This document shows, in pieces, positions 1 through 7,918 of a stretch of DNA of 64,000 nucleotides. Position 1 is the stretch's first letter, and each line of letters starts with the position of its first letter. The position numbers and the translations under genes were made by a program. Below the pieces are notes generated by a model that worked only from the letters and a program-made list of their open reading frames with translations, was not told where the DNA came from and ran no database searches. Source of the stretch: Herbaspirillum sp. CF444 (GTDB lineage: Bacteria > Pseudomonadota > Gammaproteobacteria > Burkholderiales > Burkholderiaceae_D); NCBI RefSeq assembly GCF_000282135.1, contig NZ_AKJW01000118.1, positions 1-64,000 on the forward strand, in the 5' to 3' direction.

Positions 1-72
1 ATGTGGCTGCCCACCACCACTCCCCTTCTGCCCCCTTCCCGCGACTGACATATCCAACCATCGGAGGTAAGC

Positions 73-246
73 TTGCTGAAACGCTTGCGCGATAACATTT
101 ACGCCCGGAAATGGCCGGCGTACATCGAAAAACCACTGGTCTCGCTGGTCTATCTTGTCGCCGTGGCGCTGGCCTTGATCCTGCTCGGATTGTGTTGCGC
201 AGTCGTGATGGGCTTGTCGCCCATCGTCCGCTCCTGGTTTCACTAG
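73..246 (+). CDS. Small single-pass membrane protein (57 aa, TTG start)
   Basis: A 57-residue protein that starts at TTG, five bases after a clear GGAGG ribosome site (63-67). The frame is closed upstream by a stop at 46-48, so no ATG is available. The N-terminus is basic (MLKRLRDNIYARKWPAYIEK) and is followed by one long hydrophobic helix (about residues 22-48) rich in Leu, Val and Ala. This suggests an inner-membrane anchor with the positive end in the cytoplasm. I do not recognise the family. The strong ribosome site and positive-inside charge pattern support it as real. Confidence 0.55.
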   Translation: MLKRLRDNIYARKWPAYIEKPLVSLVYLVAVALALILLGLCCAVVMGLSPIVRSWFH

Positions 247-297
247 ACCGGAAGCACGTCGTGCAGCGAACAGGCGAGAAAAAAGGAACGTGATTCA

Positions 298-387
298 ATG
301 AAGCTGACCCTGGTTGTCTTTGACGGTGTGCAAGCGCTCGACGCGTTTTGGGACGCAAGCAATCTACGGTTCCGATGTATGCTGTAA
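298..387 (+). pseudogene. Probable remnant of a DJ-1/PfpI (GlxA-type) gene
   Basis: An ATG with an upstream AAGGAA ribosome site opens a 29-residue frame beginning MKLTLVVFDGVQALDAFWDA. This resembles the first strand and loop of the DJ-1/PfpI domain of GlxA-type AraC regulators, which usually begin with a (V/A)LVVFDGVQALD-like segment followed by GPLDVF. Here the frame ends at a TAA after 29 codons, and the next recognisable gene starts at 434. I read it as the stump left after an internal deletion or frameshift. It could also be an unrelated short ORF that matches by chance. Confidence 0.35.
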
Positions 388-433
388 CAAGCTATCGGGG
401 CATTACGCCGAAACCGGAAATCGGGGGATTCCA

Positions 434-1210
434 ATGCAGAAAATACAGCCGCTCGTCACCGCGAAAGCCGTCGCCATTGCGCTGATCCTGTCCATCTGCG
501 CCGTCGCAGGCGATCGCGCCGAGGCTGCCACCGGCTACTACCTCGTGTCGGTCTATAGCGCCGAAGACCAGGTTTCCATCGATTACAAATACTGGAACGC
601 CAAGAGAAACGACAGTGCGCCGGTCGGCGCGCCCGAACTGGGCATCGGCTATGGCGTCAACTCGCGCTGGTACACCGAAGTCTACGGCACGTATTTCCAG
701 ACGGCGGCGCAAGGCACGCAGTTCGGCGGCCTCAACTGGCAAAACGACTTCTTGCTCACGCAAGGGCAATACTGGTTCGATCTCGCCATCCATACCAACA
801 TCGAGCAATACAAGCAGCGCGGGGGATATGGACTGGAATGGGGGCCGGTGTTCCAGACCGAGATCTGGCGCACGCAGCTCAATGCCAACGTATTCCTGCA
901 ACGCGACTATCGCGGCAGCAGCGACGGCAGCACCGGCAACAGCAATGCAACGCAACTGGTCTATCAATGGCAGGTCCGGCAACACTGGAAGCCGCTGTTC
1001 AACTTCGGCCTGCAGGGATTCGGCGAACTGGGGCGCTGGGACAACTGGAACAGCACGGCAACGCAATCGCATCGCGCCGGCCCCGCCGTGTTCGGCACCT
1101 GGTATCTGCCCGATACGCACAAGCTCCTGTATGAAGCGGCCTATCTCATCGGCAAGAACGCCGGCAACTCCGCAAAGAGCTTCACGATGCGCATACAGTA
1201 CGCGTTCTGA
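434..1210 (+). CDS. Exported outer-membrane-type beta-barrel protein, uncharacterised
   Basis: A 258-residue protein with an N-terminal signal peptide (MQKIQPLVTAKAVAIALILS, cleavage near AEAATG). The mature part is rich in alternating aromatic and polar residues (WYTEVYGTYF, YWFDLAIHTNIEQY, LLYEAAYLIG) and ends in MRIQYAF. A C-terminal Phe is the usual barrel-insertion signal of outer-membrane proteins. A longer frame is open back to 314, but the signal peptide and a G-rich ribosome site place the start at 434. No specific substrate can be assigned. It stands alone, with a diguanylate cyclase 151 bases downstream. Confidence 0.75.
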   Translation: MQKIQPLVTAKAVAIALILSICAVAGDRAEAATGYYLVSVYSAEDQVSIDYKYWNAKRNDSAPVGAPELGIGYGVNSRWYTEVYGTYFQTAAQGTQFGGLNWQNDFLLTQGQYWFDLAIHTNIEQYKQRGGYGLEWGPVFQTEIWRTQLNANVFLQRDYRGSSDGSTGNSNATQLVYQWQVRQHWKPLFNFGLQGFGELGRWDNWNSTATQSHRAGPAVFGTWYLPDTHKLLYEAAYLIGKNAGNSAKSFTMRIQYAF

Positions 1211-1361
1211 CGGACGACTGGCCGCAGAGCGGTCCTTGTTGCCGTTGCGCATGAAAATTTCAGCGGTCTTTTCACGCTCGATAAAAAGACGGTTGACCGA
1301 TTGACATCAACGTCGGACGCGGATTACGCTGGACCAAACGCAGCCAACCGGAGATGCTCCC

Positions 1362-2306
1362 ATGACATTGTCCAGCTCGCGACCAGCCTCGCTACAGGAA
1401 GTGATGGAACATCACATCCAGTTCACGGAGAACGGCATCGCCATCTTCGATCCGGACGATTTCTTCATCTTCCACAATCGCGCCTTCGTCAATATCTTCG
1501 GCCTCGATCCTGCTGCGATGGCGGGTTGGGGACTCGACGACTGGCTGACCTGGATGTATGTGCATCGGGGCGGCGTCAACATCGAATGGGATTCGCTCGA
1601 AGCATGGCTCGGCTATGTCCATGGCGTGTCGCGCTCAAAGCCGTTCCGCCGCTTTGAAACCGACCTGATCGACGGCCGCTGGCTGCTGGTGAGCGAGCAA
1701 AGCTATCCTTCCGGCCACCTGGTCTTGCACTGCGCCGATATCACGCTGCAGAAGAAAACGGAAAAGGATCTGAAGGAAGCCATCGCCAAGATCGAGCACA
1801 TCGCCCAGACCGACGAACTCACCAACCTTCCCAACCGGCGCCACATCCTCGGGCGCTTCCATGAAGAGTTGCTGCGGGCGGCACGCTACAAGCATGATTT
1901 CTGTTTCGGCATCCTCGACATCGACCATTTCAAACGCGTGAACGACACGTACGGCCACCCGGTCGGCGATCAGGTGCTGCGGCATTTTTCGGCATTCCTG
2001 CGCGATCGTCTCCGCTCTCAGGACATCGTCGGGCGACTGGGCGGAGAAGAGTTCGCCGTGCTCTTTCCGGAGACCAAGGTGGATGACGCGATGCTGGTCC
2101 TGAGCAGGATCAACGAGGCCTTGCATCAGGAGTGCCTCGCACAGATCGCGCCCGATTTTTCTTACAGCTTCTCTGCCGGCGTGGTGTCGACGCAAGCCGA
2201 CCTGATGCAGGACTGCACCCTGCTCATGGCCAAAGCCGACAAGGCGCTCTATCAGGCGAAGAACGGCGGGCGCAATCAAGTGCTGCGCTATCGGGATGAT
2301 GCCTGA
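1362..2306 (+). CDS. PAS-GGDEF diguanylate cyclase
   Basis: Makes cyclic di-GMP from two GTP. The 314-residue protein has an N-terminal PAS-like sensor (about 15-130; FTENGIAIFDPDDFFIFHNRAF) and a C-terminal GGDEF domain (about 145-310). The active-site loop is GGEEF at 227-231, so it is expected to be catalytic. RSQD at 218-221 fits the product-inhibition I-site, and DIDHFKRVNDTYGH is the usual nucleotide-binding helix region. There are no membrane segments, so the signal is probably cytoplasmic. It is transcribed alone; the start follows GGAGATGCTCCC. Confidence 0.93.
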   Translation: MTLSSSRPASLQEVMEHHIQFTENGIAIFDPDDFFIFHNRAFVNIFGLDPAAMAGWGLDDWLTWMYVHRGGVNIEWDSLEAWLGYVHGVSRSKPFRRFETDLIDGRWLLVSEQSYPSGHLVLHCADITLQKKTEKDLKEAIAKIEHIAQTDELTNLPNRRHILGRFHEELLRAARYKHDFCFGILDIDHFKRVNDTYGHPVGDQVLRHFSAFLRDRLRSQDIVGRLGGEEFAVLFPETKVDDAMLVLSRINEALHQECLAQIAPDFSYSFSAGVVSTQADLMQDCTLLMAKADKALYQAKNGGRNQVLRYRDDA

Positions 2307-2741
2307 CAAATGCATCAGAACTCATTTCATCAATAGGCGTGAGATGCGTTCTACTCATGCATCTGCGTCTTCACATGACAAGTTGGCATCACAATCGCCC
2401 GTTTTCCCGGTACGTTGCGCTCAAGCAGGGAGATCCGATCAAGGTTTCCTGACATACAAAGCCAAACGGCGTTGTTATCATCCGGCAAGTTATTCAAGAA
2501 CGCGTTCCACATTTCAGCATGTTTCTCTTCCGGCGATATCTCTGTCGGCGGAGTCGATTGCTTTTGCGACTGATCTTGTCCGCAAAAGCCGATCTGCAGC
2601 ATTTCACCTGTATTGACGGTTTATTCACATTGCGATTGAGGGATGCACAAAGAGGCGCACCGATCCGTGCAGGAATCGGGATCAACGCCCGGGTGTGTGT
2701 ACGAACAAGCGCGTGGACAGCGAATAAGGGAGGACAAGGAT
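2307..2741. other. 435-base intergenic stretch, lower GC
   Basis: Separates the cyclase from the EAL-HDOD operon and should carry the promoter of that operon. It is visibly more AT-rich than its neighbours. A minus-strand frame at 2351-2602 (83 codons; contains EEKHAEMWNAFLNNLP) has a weak AGGTGA-like site before its ATG. It resembles nothing I know, so I do not call it as a gene. No RNA gene or convincing terminator was seen. Confidence 0.4.
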
Positions 2742-4037
2742 ATGGCGGTAGCTGCGTTGACCATGGATGTTCCGGACTTGGGCGCGAAGGATTTTTTCCT
2801 CGCCCGACAGCCGATCCTGAACATCGAGCAAGAACTGATCGGATATGAGTTGCTGTTTCGCAGCACCGCCGTCAACCGCGCCACCGTCACCGACGATGTC
2901 GCCGCCACCGCCGCCGTCATCGAGCATGCGGCCGAGCTGGGTCTGCACAACGTGATCGGCTCCCTCACCGCTTTCCTCAACGTCGACGCCTCCATGCTGA
3001 TGAGCGAGGTGATCTTCGTGCTGCCCAAGGAGCAAGTCATCCTGGAGATTCTCGAGACGGTGGAACTGACGCCGTCGCTGATGCGGCGCATCGAGACGCT
3101 GGTCGAGGCGGGCTATGTATTTGCCATCGACGACCTGGTGGAAGAGTCGGCCCGCACCGAACAGCTCATGCCGCTTGCCCGCATCGTCAAGGTCGACGTC
3201 CTGGACATGCAGGTCGAAACGCTCGCCGCCCTGAGCGCCAGCCTCAAGCTGAAGGGCAAGAAGCTGCTGGCCGAGAAGGTGGAGACCAGCGAGCAATTCA
3301 AGCTGTGCCGCGACTACGGCTTTGATTACTACCAGGGCTACTACTTCGCCAGGCCGGACGTGTTGCAAGGAAAAAAGCTGAGCGCCTCGTGCGTGGTCAT
3401 CATGCAGATCCTGGCGCTGATCATCAAGGGCGCCAACAATTACGAAATCGTGCGCTTCATCAAGCAGGACGTTGCACTGAGCCTGATGCTGCTGCGCCTG
3501 GTGAATACGCCGCTGTGCGGATTCCGCCGGCATATCGCTTCGCTGGGCCAGGCCTTGCTGGTGCTCGGCGATCGCCAGCTGAAACGCTGGCTGCAGATAT
3601 TGCTGTACGCGAACCCCAACAGCAACCGCAATGCCGCCTCTTCGCCGTTGATGATCCTGGCCGCCACGCGCGGCAAGATGTGCGAACTGCTGTCGCAGAA
3701 GATCCAGCCGCGCCGTCCCAACAAATCCGACACCGCCTTCATGGTCGGCGTGCTGTCGCTGACCGATGCACTGTTCAATCTGGAAATCGCCGACGTGATC
3801 GGCCCGCTCGGCGTGTCTATCGAAATCAGGGAAGCGCTGCTGTCGCGCGCCGGTTTTTACGGCGGCTTGCTGACGCTGGTGGAGTCTGTTGAAAGACCGG
3901 AGCTGCTCAGCTCCGCGCAACTGAACGAAATGTTGAGCAATTTTCAATTATCCGCCGGAGAGTTCTACAACTTGCAGAAAGAGGCTTTTGAATGGGGCGA
4001 CAGCATTTCGGAGAACATGAGCGCCGATACTCCTTGA
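2742..4037 (+). CDS. EAL-like/HDOD signalling protein (YuxH type)
   Basis: A 431-residue protein with an N-terminal EAL-like domain (about 15-200) and a C-terminal HDOD domain (about 205-400). The EAL signature is degraded to ELLFR (in IGYELLFRS) and the later metal-binding motifs are missing, so c-di-GMP hydrolysis is unlikely. This architecture is usually a protein-interaction or signalling module. The chosen ATG follows GGGAGG; an upstream in-frame ATG at 2643 lacks a good site. It ends 31 bases before the sensor kinase and probably forms one operon with the kinase and response regulator, so it may act in their pathway. Confidence 0.85.
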   Translation: MAVAALTMDVPDLGAKDFFLARQPILNIEQELIGYELLFRSTAVNRATVTDDVAATAAVIEHAAELGLHNVIGSLTAFLNVDASMLMSEVIFVLPKEQVILEILETVELTPSLMRRIETLVEAGYVFAIDDLVEESARTEQLMPLARIVKVDVLDMQVETLAALSASLKLKGKKLLAEKVETSEQFKLCRDYGFDYYQGYYFARPDVLQGKKLSASCVVIMQILALIIKGANNYEIVRFIKQDVALSLMLLRLVNTPLCGFRRHIASLGQALLVLGDRQLKRWLQILLYANPNSNRNAASSPLMILAATRGKMCELLSQKIQPRRPNKSDTAFMVGVLSLTDALFNLEIADVIGPLGVSIEIREALLSRAGFYGGLLTLVESVERPELLSSAQLNEMLSNFQLSAGEFYNLQKEAFEWGDSISENMSADTP

Positions 4038-4068
4038 CCGAATGACAAGATTGAAACGGGAGGAAAGC

Positions 4069-5841
4069 ATGGAGATACTTTCTTCACCGACGCGGCAAAC
4101 AGACTACACGGCAGACCACACAGATTCTTTTGCACGCAGCAAGCGTAAAGAGCACTCAAAGGCTTTCGTCTGCTGTTATGCTGATGCCGCTCAGCAAGCG
4201 TGGACCCGGCTGGCTGAACTCACTGCGAGTTACAAAAAACAGCTTCGGGCCGCCGACAAAAACAGAAAAATAAAAATCCATACGAATGATATGAAGAGTC
4301 TGATTTGCACATCGGCAGATGACAATTGCCTCAAGAAGGACGACCTGTACCGCGCGCTGGTGGATGCGTTCACGGACGGCATCGTCATGCAGCACGAAGA
4401 CGGCGCCGTGTTCGATTGCAACGGCGTCGCGGAGAGCATTCTCGAATGTCCGAAGGAGGCCATGGCCGACATGGTGTCGCTGCTGCGCGACCGCAAGGCC
4501 ATGAAGAGCGACGGCACCGCCTTCGGCGAGGCGGAATACCCGATGGTCGTTGCCGGCACGTCGCTGCAGCCGGTCAGCAACGTGATGATGGGCATGACGC
4601 GGCTGGACGGCCGCTTCTGCTGGCTGGAGGTCAGCGCCAGCCCGATCATGGTCAACCGCGGCAAGGACTTCATCGGCGTGGTGACCTTCCTCAGGGAAAT
4701 CACCGAACGCAAGGAAGCCGAAGAGGCGCTGGAAAAGCGCCATCACGAACTGGAAAAAGGCATCTTCAAACGCACCGCCCAGCTGGAGTTCACGCTGGGT
4801 CAGCTGAAGCTCGCCGTGAGCGCGTCCAACACCGGATTGTGGAACTGGAACCTGCGCACCGACCAGTTCTACTTCTCGCCGGAATGGAAACGCCAGATCG
4901 GCTACGCCGACCACGAGATCGGCGACACCATGGACGAACTGGTGGCGCGCATCCATCCCGACGACCGCGAGCGCGCCGTGACGGCGACCGAATCCTATCT
5001 CGATGCGCCCAGGGAATCGCTGGAGATCGAGTACCGCATGCGCCATCGCGACGGCAGCTACCGCTGGATCCTGTCGCGTTCGATGGCGATGCTGGATGAA
5101 AACGAGAAGGCGATTTTCCTGCAGGGTTCGCACGTCGACATCACCGAAAGAAAACAGTCCGAAGAAAACCTGCTGGCCCTGACCCGCGAACTGCGCGACG
5201 TCTCGCGCGAACTGGCCCGCGTGGAGGAAGCCGAACGCCGCCGCTTCGCGCAGGAACTGCACGACACCATCGGTTCGGCGCTGGCCGCGCTGAGCATCAA
5301 CATGACCATCATGAGCGGCGAGATCGCCGGAGACAATTCCTCCGGCATGGAAGCGCGACTGAAGGATTCCATCGTCCTGCTCGACGACACCACCGACGCC
5401 GTGCGGCGCCTGATGGCGGAATTGCGGCCGCCGGTGCTGGACGACTACGGACTGGAAGCGGCCTTGCGCTGGCAGTGCGAGCTGTTCGCCGAACGCTGCG
5501 GCTTCCAGTTCACGGTGGATGTCTACGGCATCGCCGACCGGCTGGAGCCGGAACTGGAGATTTCGCTGTTTCGCATCGCCCAGGGCGCCATCACCAACAT
5601 CGCCAAGCACGCGCGCGCGGCCAATGTCGAGGTGATGCTCAACATCTTGCAAAACGCCGTGACGCTGACCATCATGGATGACGGCGTCGGCTTCGTGCCC
5701 AACCCGCATCGCGACCAGAAGCTGAAACCGACCTGGGGCCTGGTGTCCATGCGCGAGCGCGCGCAAGCGCTGGGCGGCAACCTGAAAATCATTTCCGAAC
5801 CCGGCAAGGGAACCTGCGTCGAAGTGACGGTGGAACTATGA
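4069..5841 (+). CDS. PAS-domain sensor histidine kinase, NarX/UhpB (HisKA_3) type
   Basis: A 590-residue soluble kinase. It has two PAS/PAC regions (about 90-230 and 245-375, each ending in an ITERK-type motif), a HisKA_3 dimerisation domain with phospho-His398 in FAQELHDTIGSALAAL, and a HATPase domain (about 490-590; NIAKHARAANV, DDGVGF). There are no membrane segments. The start at 4069 follows GGGAGGAAAGC; another ATG at 4042 is weaker. Codons 1-75 are AT-richer, and Met75 (4291) is a possible alternative start. Its stop overlaps the response regulator start by 4 bases, so the two form a cognate pair. Confidence 0.9.
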   Translation: MEILSSPTRQTDYTADHTDSFARSKRKEHSKAFVCCYADAAQQAWTRLAELTASYKKQLRAADKNRKIKIHTNDMKSLICTSADDNCLKKDDLYRALVDAFTDGIVMQHEDGAVFDCNGVAESILECPKEAMADMVSLLRDRKAMKSDGTAFGEAEYPMVVAGTSLQPVSNVMMGMTRLDGRFCWLEVSASPIMVNRGKDFIGVVTFLREITERKEAEEALEKRHHELEKGIFKRTAQLEFTLGQLKLAVSASNTGLWNWNLRTDQFYFSPEWKRQIGYADHEIGDTMDELVARIHPDDRERAVTATESYLDAPRESLEIEYRMRHRDGSYRWILSRSMAMLDENEKAIFLQGSHVDITERKQSEENLLALTRELRDVSRELARVEEAERRRFAQELHDTIGSALAALSINMTIMSGEIAGDNSSGMEARLKDSIVLLDDTTDAVRRLMAELRPPVLDDYGLEAALRWQCELFAERCGFQFTVDVYGIADRLEPELEISLFRIAQGAITNIAKHARAANVEVMLNILQNAVTLTIMDDGVGFVPNPHRDQKLKPTWGLVSMRERAQALGGNLKIISEPGKGTCVEVTVEL

Positions 5842-6494
5842 CGGCGACCGCGCCCATCCGCATCTACATCGCCGACGACCATACCATCGTCAGGGACGGC
5901 CTGGCCGTCATGCTGCAGGTGCATAGCGACATTACCGTGGTCGGCTCCGGCAGCGACGGACGGCAGGCCGTGAAAGAGGTCGTGAGCCTGCGCCCCGACA
6001 TCGTGATCATGGATATCGCCATGCCCAACCTGAACGGCATCGAAGCAGCCCTGCTGCTCAGGAACGATGCGCCGGGCGTGAAGATCATCATGCTCTCGAT
6101 GTATGCGACGAAAGAGCATATCTTCCGCGCGCTACAGGCCGGCGCGCGCGGTTACCTGCTGAAGAATTCGGCCGGCTCGGAACTGGTCAACGCCATCCGC
6201 ATCGTGCAGGCCGGGCAGCGCTACCTGAGCCAGAAAATCTCCGATACGGTGGTGGACGACTACCTGCTGGAAAACCGTGTCTCCGGACCGCTCGACGCCT
6301 TGAGCGCGCGCGAACGGGAAGTGTTGCAACTGGTGGCCGAAGGACACTCCAGCGCGCAGGTCGCCGTCATGCTGTCGCTGTCGCCCAAATCCATCGAGAC
6401 CTACCGCAGCCGGCTGATGCAGAAAATCGGCGTCAGCGACCTGCCCAGCCTGGTGAAATTTTCCATCCATCACGGTTTGATTTCGCTGGAATAA
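5838..6494 (+). CDS. NarL/FixJ-family response regulator
   Basis: A 218-residue regulator with a receiver domain (1-125; acidic pair DD at 13-14, phospho-Asp59 in IVIMDIAMPN, Lys in GYLLKN) and a LuxR-type HTH (about 150-215; LSAREREVLQLVAEGHSSAQVAVMLSLSPKSIETYRSRLMQKI). It overlaps the kinase gene by ATGA and so is translationally coupled to it. It is the DNA-binding output of the EAL-HDOD/kinase operon. Its targets cannot be read from the sequence. Confidence 0.93.
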   Translation: MTATAPIRIYIADDHTIVRDGLAVMLQVHSDITVVGSGSDGRQAVKEVVSLRPDIVIMDIAMPNLNGIEAALLLRNDAPGVKIIMLSMYATKEHIFRALQAGARGYLLKNSAGSELVNAIRIVQAGQRYLSQKISDTVVDDYLLENRVSGPLDALSAREREVLQLVAEGHSSAQVAVMLSLSPKSIETYRSRLMQKIGVSDLPSLVKFSIHHGLISLE

Positions 6495-6535
6495 TTCCGC
6501 CGGATCGCGGGAAACGGCAGGCCGCCGGCATGCCG

Positions 6536-6549
6536 TCCGACGCGTCGGA
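6536..6549. repeat. 14-bp perfect palindrome downstream of the NarL-type regulator
   Basis: TCCGACGCGTCGGA is perfectly self-complementary and lies about 40 bases after the regulator stop codon. There is no T-tract, so it is a poor intrinsic terminator. It could be a protein-binding site or part of a larger GC-rich hairpin with the neighbouring GCCGCCGGCATGCCG. The rest of 6495-6785 shows no gene. Confidence 0.4.
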
Positions 6550-6785
6550 TGTCGGGATATTTCCCTTCACTTGTCCGGCTTTCCCTACATCAATACCGGC
6601 GCGGAACCGCTAGTATCAAGGCTGCCCGCGCTGCGCCCTTCCGATCTTCCCGCGCGGCCCCGGCAGCGGCATGCCAACAAAAAAACATGTGCATTCCCGA
6701 TGAGCGTATCGCGTGGATGTCTGCATGCATAACCAGAACTCATGCCCTGCATACCTCACCGACGTCCATCACGATGGGTAGAAAC

Positions 6786-7001
6786 ATGCGATCGACTTAT
6801 GTGTTTCCATTGCTGTTTTTTTTGCTGGCGGGATGCGAGAGAAGCCCGCTGGAAAAGCTGGTGTTCGAACATGCCAGGGAACAGGCAAAGATCAACGCCG
6901 CCAATTTTGAACGCAACAAAGAGGCGCGCGCGCGACAACAACTGGCGCTGCGCAAGAAGTTCGATCCGGATGAACCAGGTGCGGATTCCGATTCGCCTTG
7001 A
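6786..7001 (+). CDS. Small lipoprotein, uncharacterised
   Basis: A 71-residue protein with a classic lipoprotein signal peptide (MRSTYVFPLLFFLLAGC; lipobox LAGC, Cys17). The mature part is charged and probably helical (EHAREQAKINAANFERNKEARARQQLALRKKF), with an acidic tail. The frame is open further upstream, but the signal peptide fixes the start here (or at 6774). It is probably anchored to the inner or outer membrane. The function is unknown. Confidence 0.65.
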   Translation: MRSTYVFPLLFFLLAGCERSPLEKLVFEHAREQAKINAANFERNKEARARQQLALRKKFDPDEPGADSDSP

Positions 7002-7032
7002 AGACGCCGCTACCGCAACCGTGCAGCAATCG

Positions 7033-7200
7033 TCAGCGCAGACCAGAAGCCTGCCCGTATCGGTATGCATCGAGATCGTCCAGCTTCTGCTCCTCGCTGT
7101 CGAGGAGCTTCAGATGCTTGTCGACGCCCATGCACGCCCAGACCAGCAAGACGTCGAGAAGAATGATGCCGATGTTCGTGAAACTGATTCCGTAAGTCAT
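7033..7200 (-). CDS. Small membrane protein (55 aa)
   Basis: A 55-residue protein that begins MTYGISFTNIGIILLDVLLVW. It has one transmembrane segment (about 5-25) followed by a charged helical tail (DKHLKLLDSEEQKLDDLDAYR). The ATG is preceded by AGGAGG at ideal spacing, the best ribosome site in this part of the window. It is convergent with the lipoprotein gene. Two abutting palindromes lie upstream (7269-7299). I do not recognise the family, but the signals make it a confident gene. Confidence 0.6.
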   Translation of the reverse strand: MTYGISFTNIGIILLDVLLVWACMGVDKHLKLLDSEEQKLDDLDAYRYGQASGLR

Positions 7201-7268
7201 AGCAGCCTCCTGGTTCCGATCACACTGAGTAAACTCCCCCTGTTGCTGACTACAGCATACTCAATATG

Positions 7269-7299
7269 TTGGGATATCCCAATCAGGGAATTCCTGATT
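7269..7299. promoter_or_regulatory. Two abutting palindromes upstream of the small membrane protein
   Basis: TTGGGATATCCCAA (7269-7282) is a perfect 14-bp palindrome. It shares its last two bases with a second inverted repeat (7281-7299) that has arms AATCAGG and CCTGATT around GAATT. They lie 70-100 bases before the start of the 55-residue membrane protein, and about 40 bases beyond the 3' end of the MarR gene. They are candidate operators; the binding protein is unknown. Confidence 0.45.
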
Positions 7300-7341
7300 T
7301 CCGAAGGGTAATTTGCCGCCGGAAAATGTTGCCGTCAGGCC

Positions 7342-7833
7342 CTAGCCCTCGCCGTCGGCGATATTTTTTTCCAGTTCGCGCAGGCGCACATTGAGTCGCC
7401 CCACCAACTGCGCGAGCTGTTTCTTTTCCGCCGGATCCAGGACTTCAAACAACTGATCGCCGAAACGCTTGCGTATCGGTTCCGATAACTGCACCACCTC
7501 GACGCCGGCCGCCGTCAGCGAAATGTGCTTGACGCGGCGGTCGCCGGCATCGGCCACGCGTTCGACCAGACCGTCTTTCTCCAGCGCATCGACAGCCTCG
7601 GTGATGGTGCGCGGCGCGAAGCCGAAGGCTTCCATCAGATCGGTGGAACGCACCTTTCCCTGACGATGAATAAAAATCATCATTTTGGTCTTTGCGAACG
7701 AAGCGCCTTGCGCCGCCATCAAACGGTTCAGCGCACGTTGCGAGGTCTGGTAAAAATCGCGCAGCGCTTCGGCGGCCTCGACGTTTTCGGAGGCGAGTGT
7801 AAAGGTGTTGGACATATTTTTCTCTATTAGCAT
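7342..7833 (-). CDS. MarR-family transcriptional regulator of the efflux operon
   Basis: A 163-residue winged-helix repressor of the MarR/EmrR type (core about 25-150; TDLMEAFGFAPRTITEAVDALEKDGLVERVADAGDRRVKHISLTAAG, which holds the recognition helix and the wing). It is divergent from the EmrAB-NodT operon, the usual arrangement for a drug-responsive local repressor. The ATG at 7833 has GGAGG 11 bases upstream. An ATG at 7815 (157 aa, MSNTFTL) is an alternative and would leave the 7831-7841 palindrome outside the gene. The ligand is not deducible. Confidence 0.88.
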   Translation of the reverse strand: MLIEKNMSNTFTLASENVEAAEALRDFYQTSQRALNRLMAAQGASFAKTKMMIFIHRQGKVRSTDLMEAFGFAPRTITEAVDALEKDGLVERVADAGDRRVKHISLTAAGVEVVQLSEPIRKRFGDQLFEVLDPAEKKQLAQLVGRLNVRLRELEKNIADGEG

Positions 7834-7841
7834 ATTATATG
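7831..7841. promoter_or_regulatory. Candidate MarR operator CATATTATATG
   Basis: A perfect inverted repeat with arms CATAT and ATATG around one T, in the AT-rich gap between the MarR gene and emrA. MarR proteins typically bind AT-rich palindromes in such divergent gaps. It also contains a TATAAT-like hexamer on the minus strand and touches the alternative start codons of the MarR gene. Confidence 0.45.
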
Positions 7842-7918
7842 GTACCTCCATTAATTTGAGGCGCCAACGATTTCACTCCGGTGCCGATAAGTTTCCTACC
7901 GACCAGGACAGAACAAGC

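Noticed and set aside
1..48. Short frame MWLPTTTPLLPPSRD at the left edge
   Set aside because: It could be the end of a gene that lies outside the window or plain noncoding DNA; 15 codons are too few to decide.
2351..2602. 83-codon minus-strand frame in the gap before the EAL-HDOD operon
   Set aside because: Weak start signal, no family resemblance, AT-rich context; noted in the intergenic entry only.
4156..5766. 536-codon minus-strand frame opposite the PAS sensor kinase
   Set aside because: No recognisable domain, and the plus-strand kinase has all its conserved boxes.
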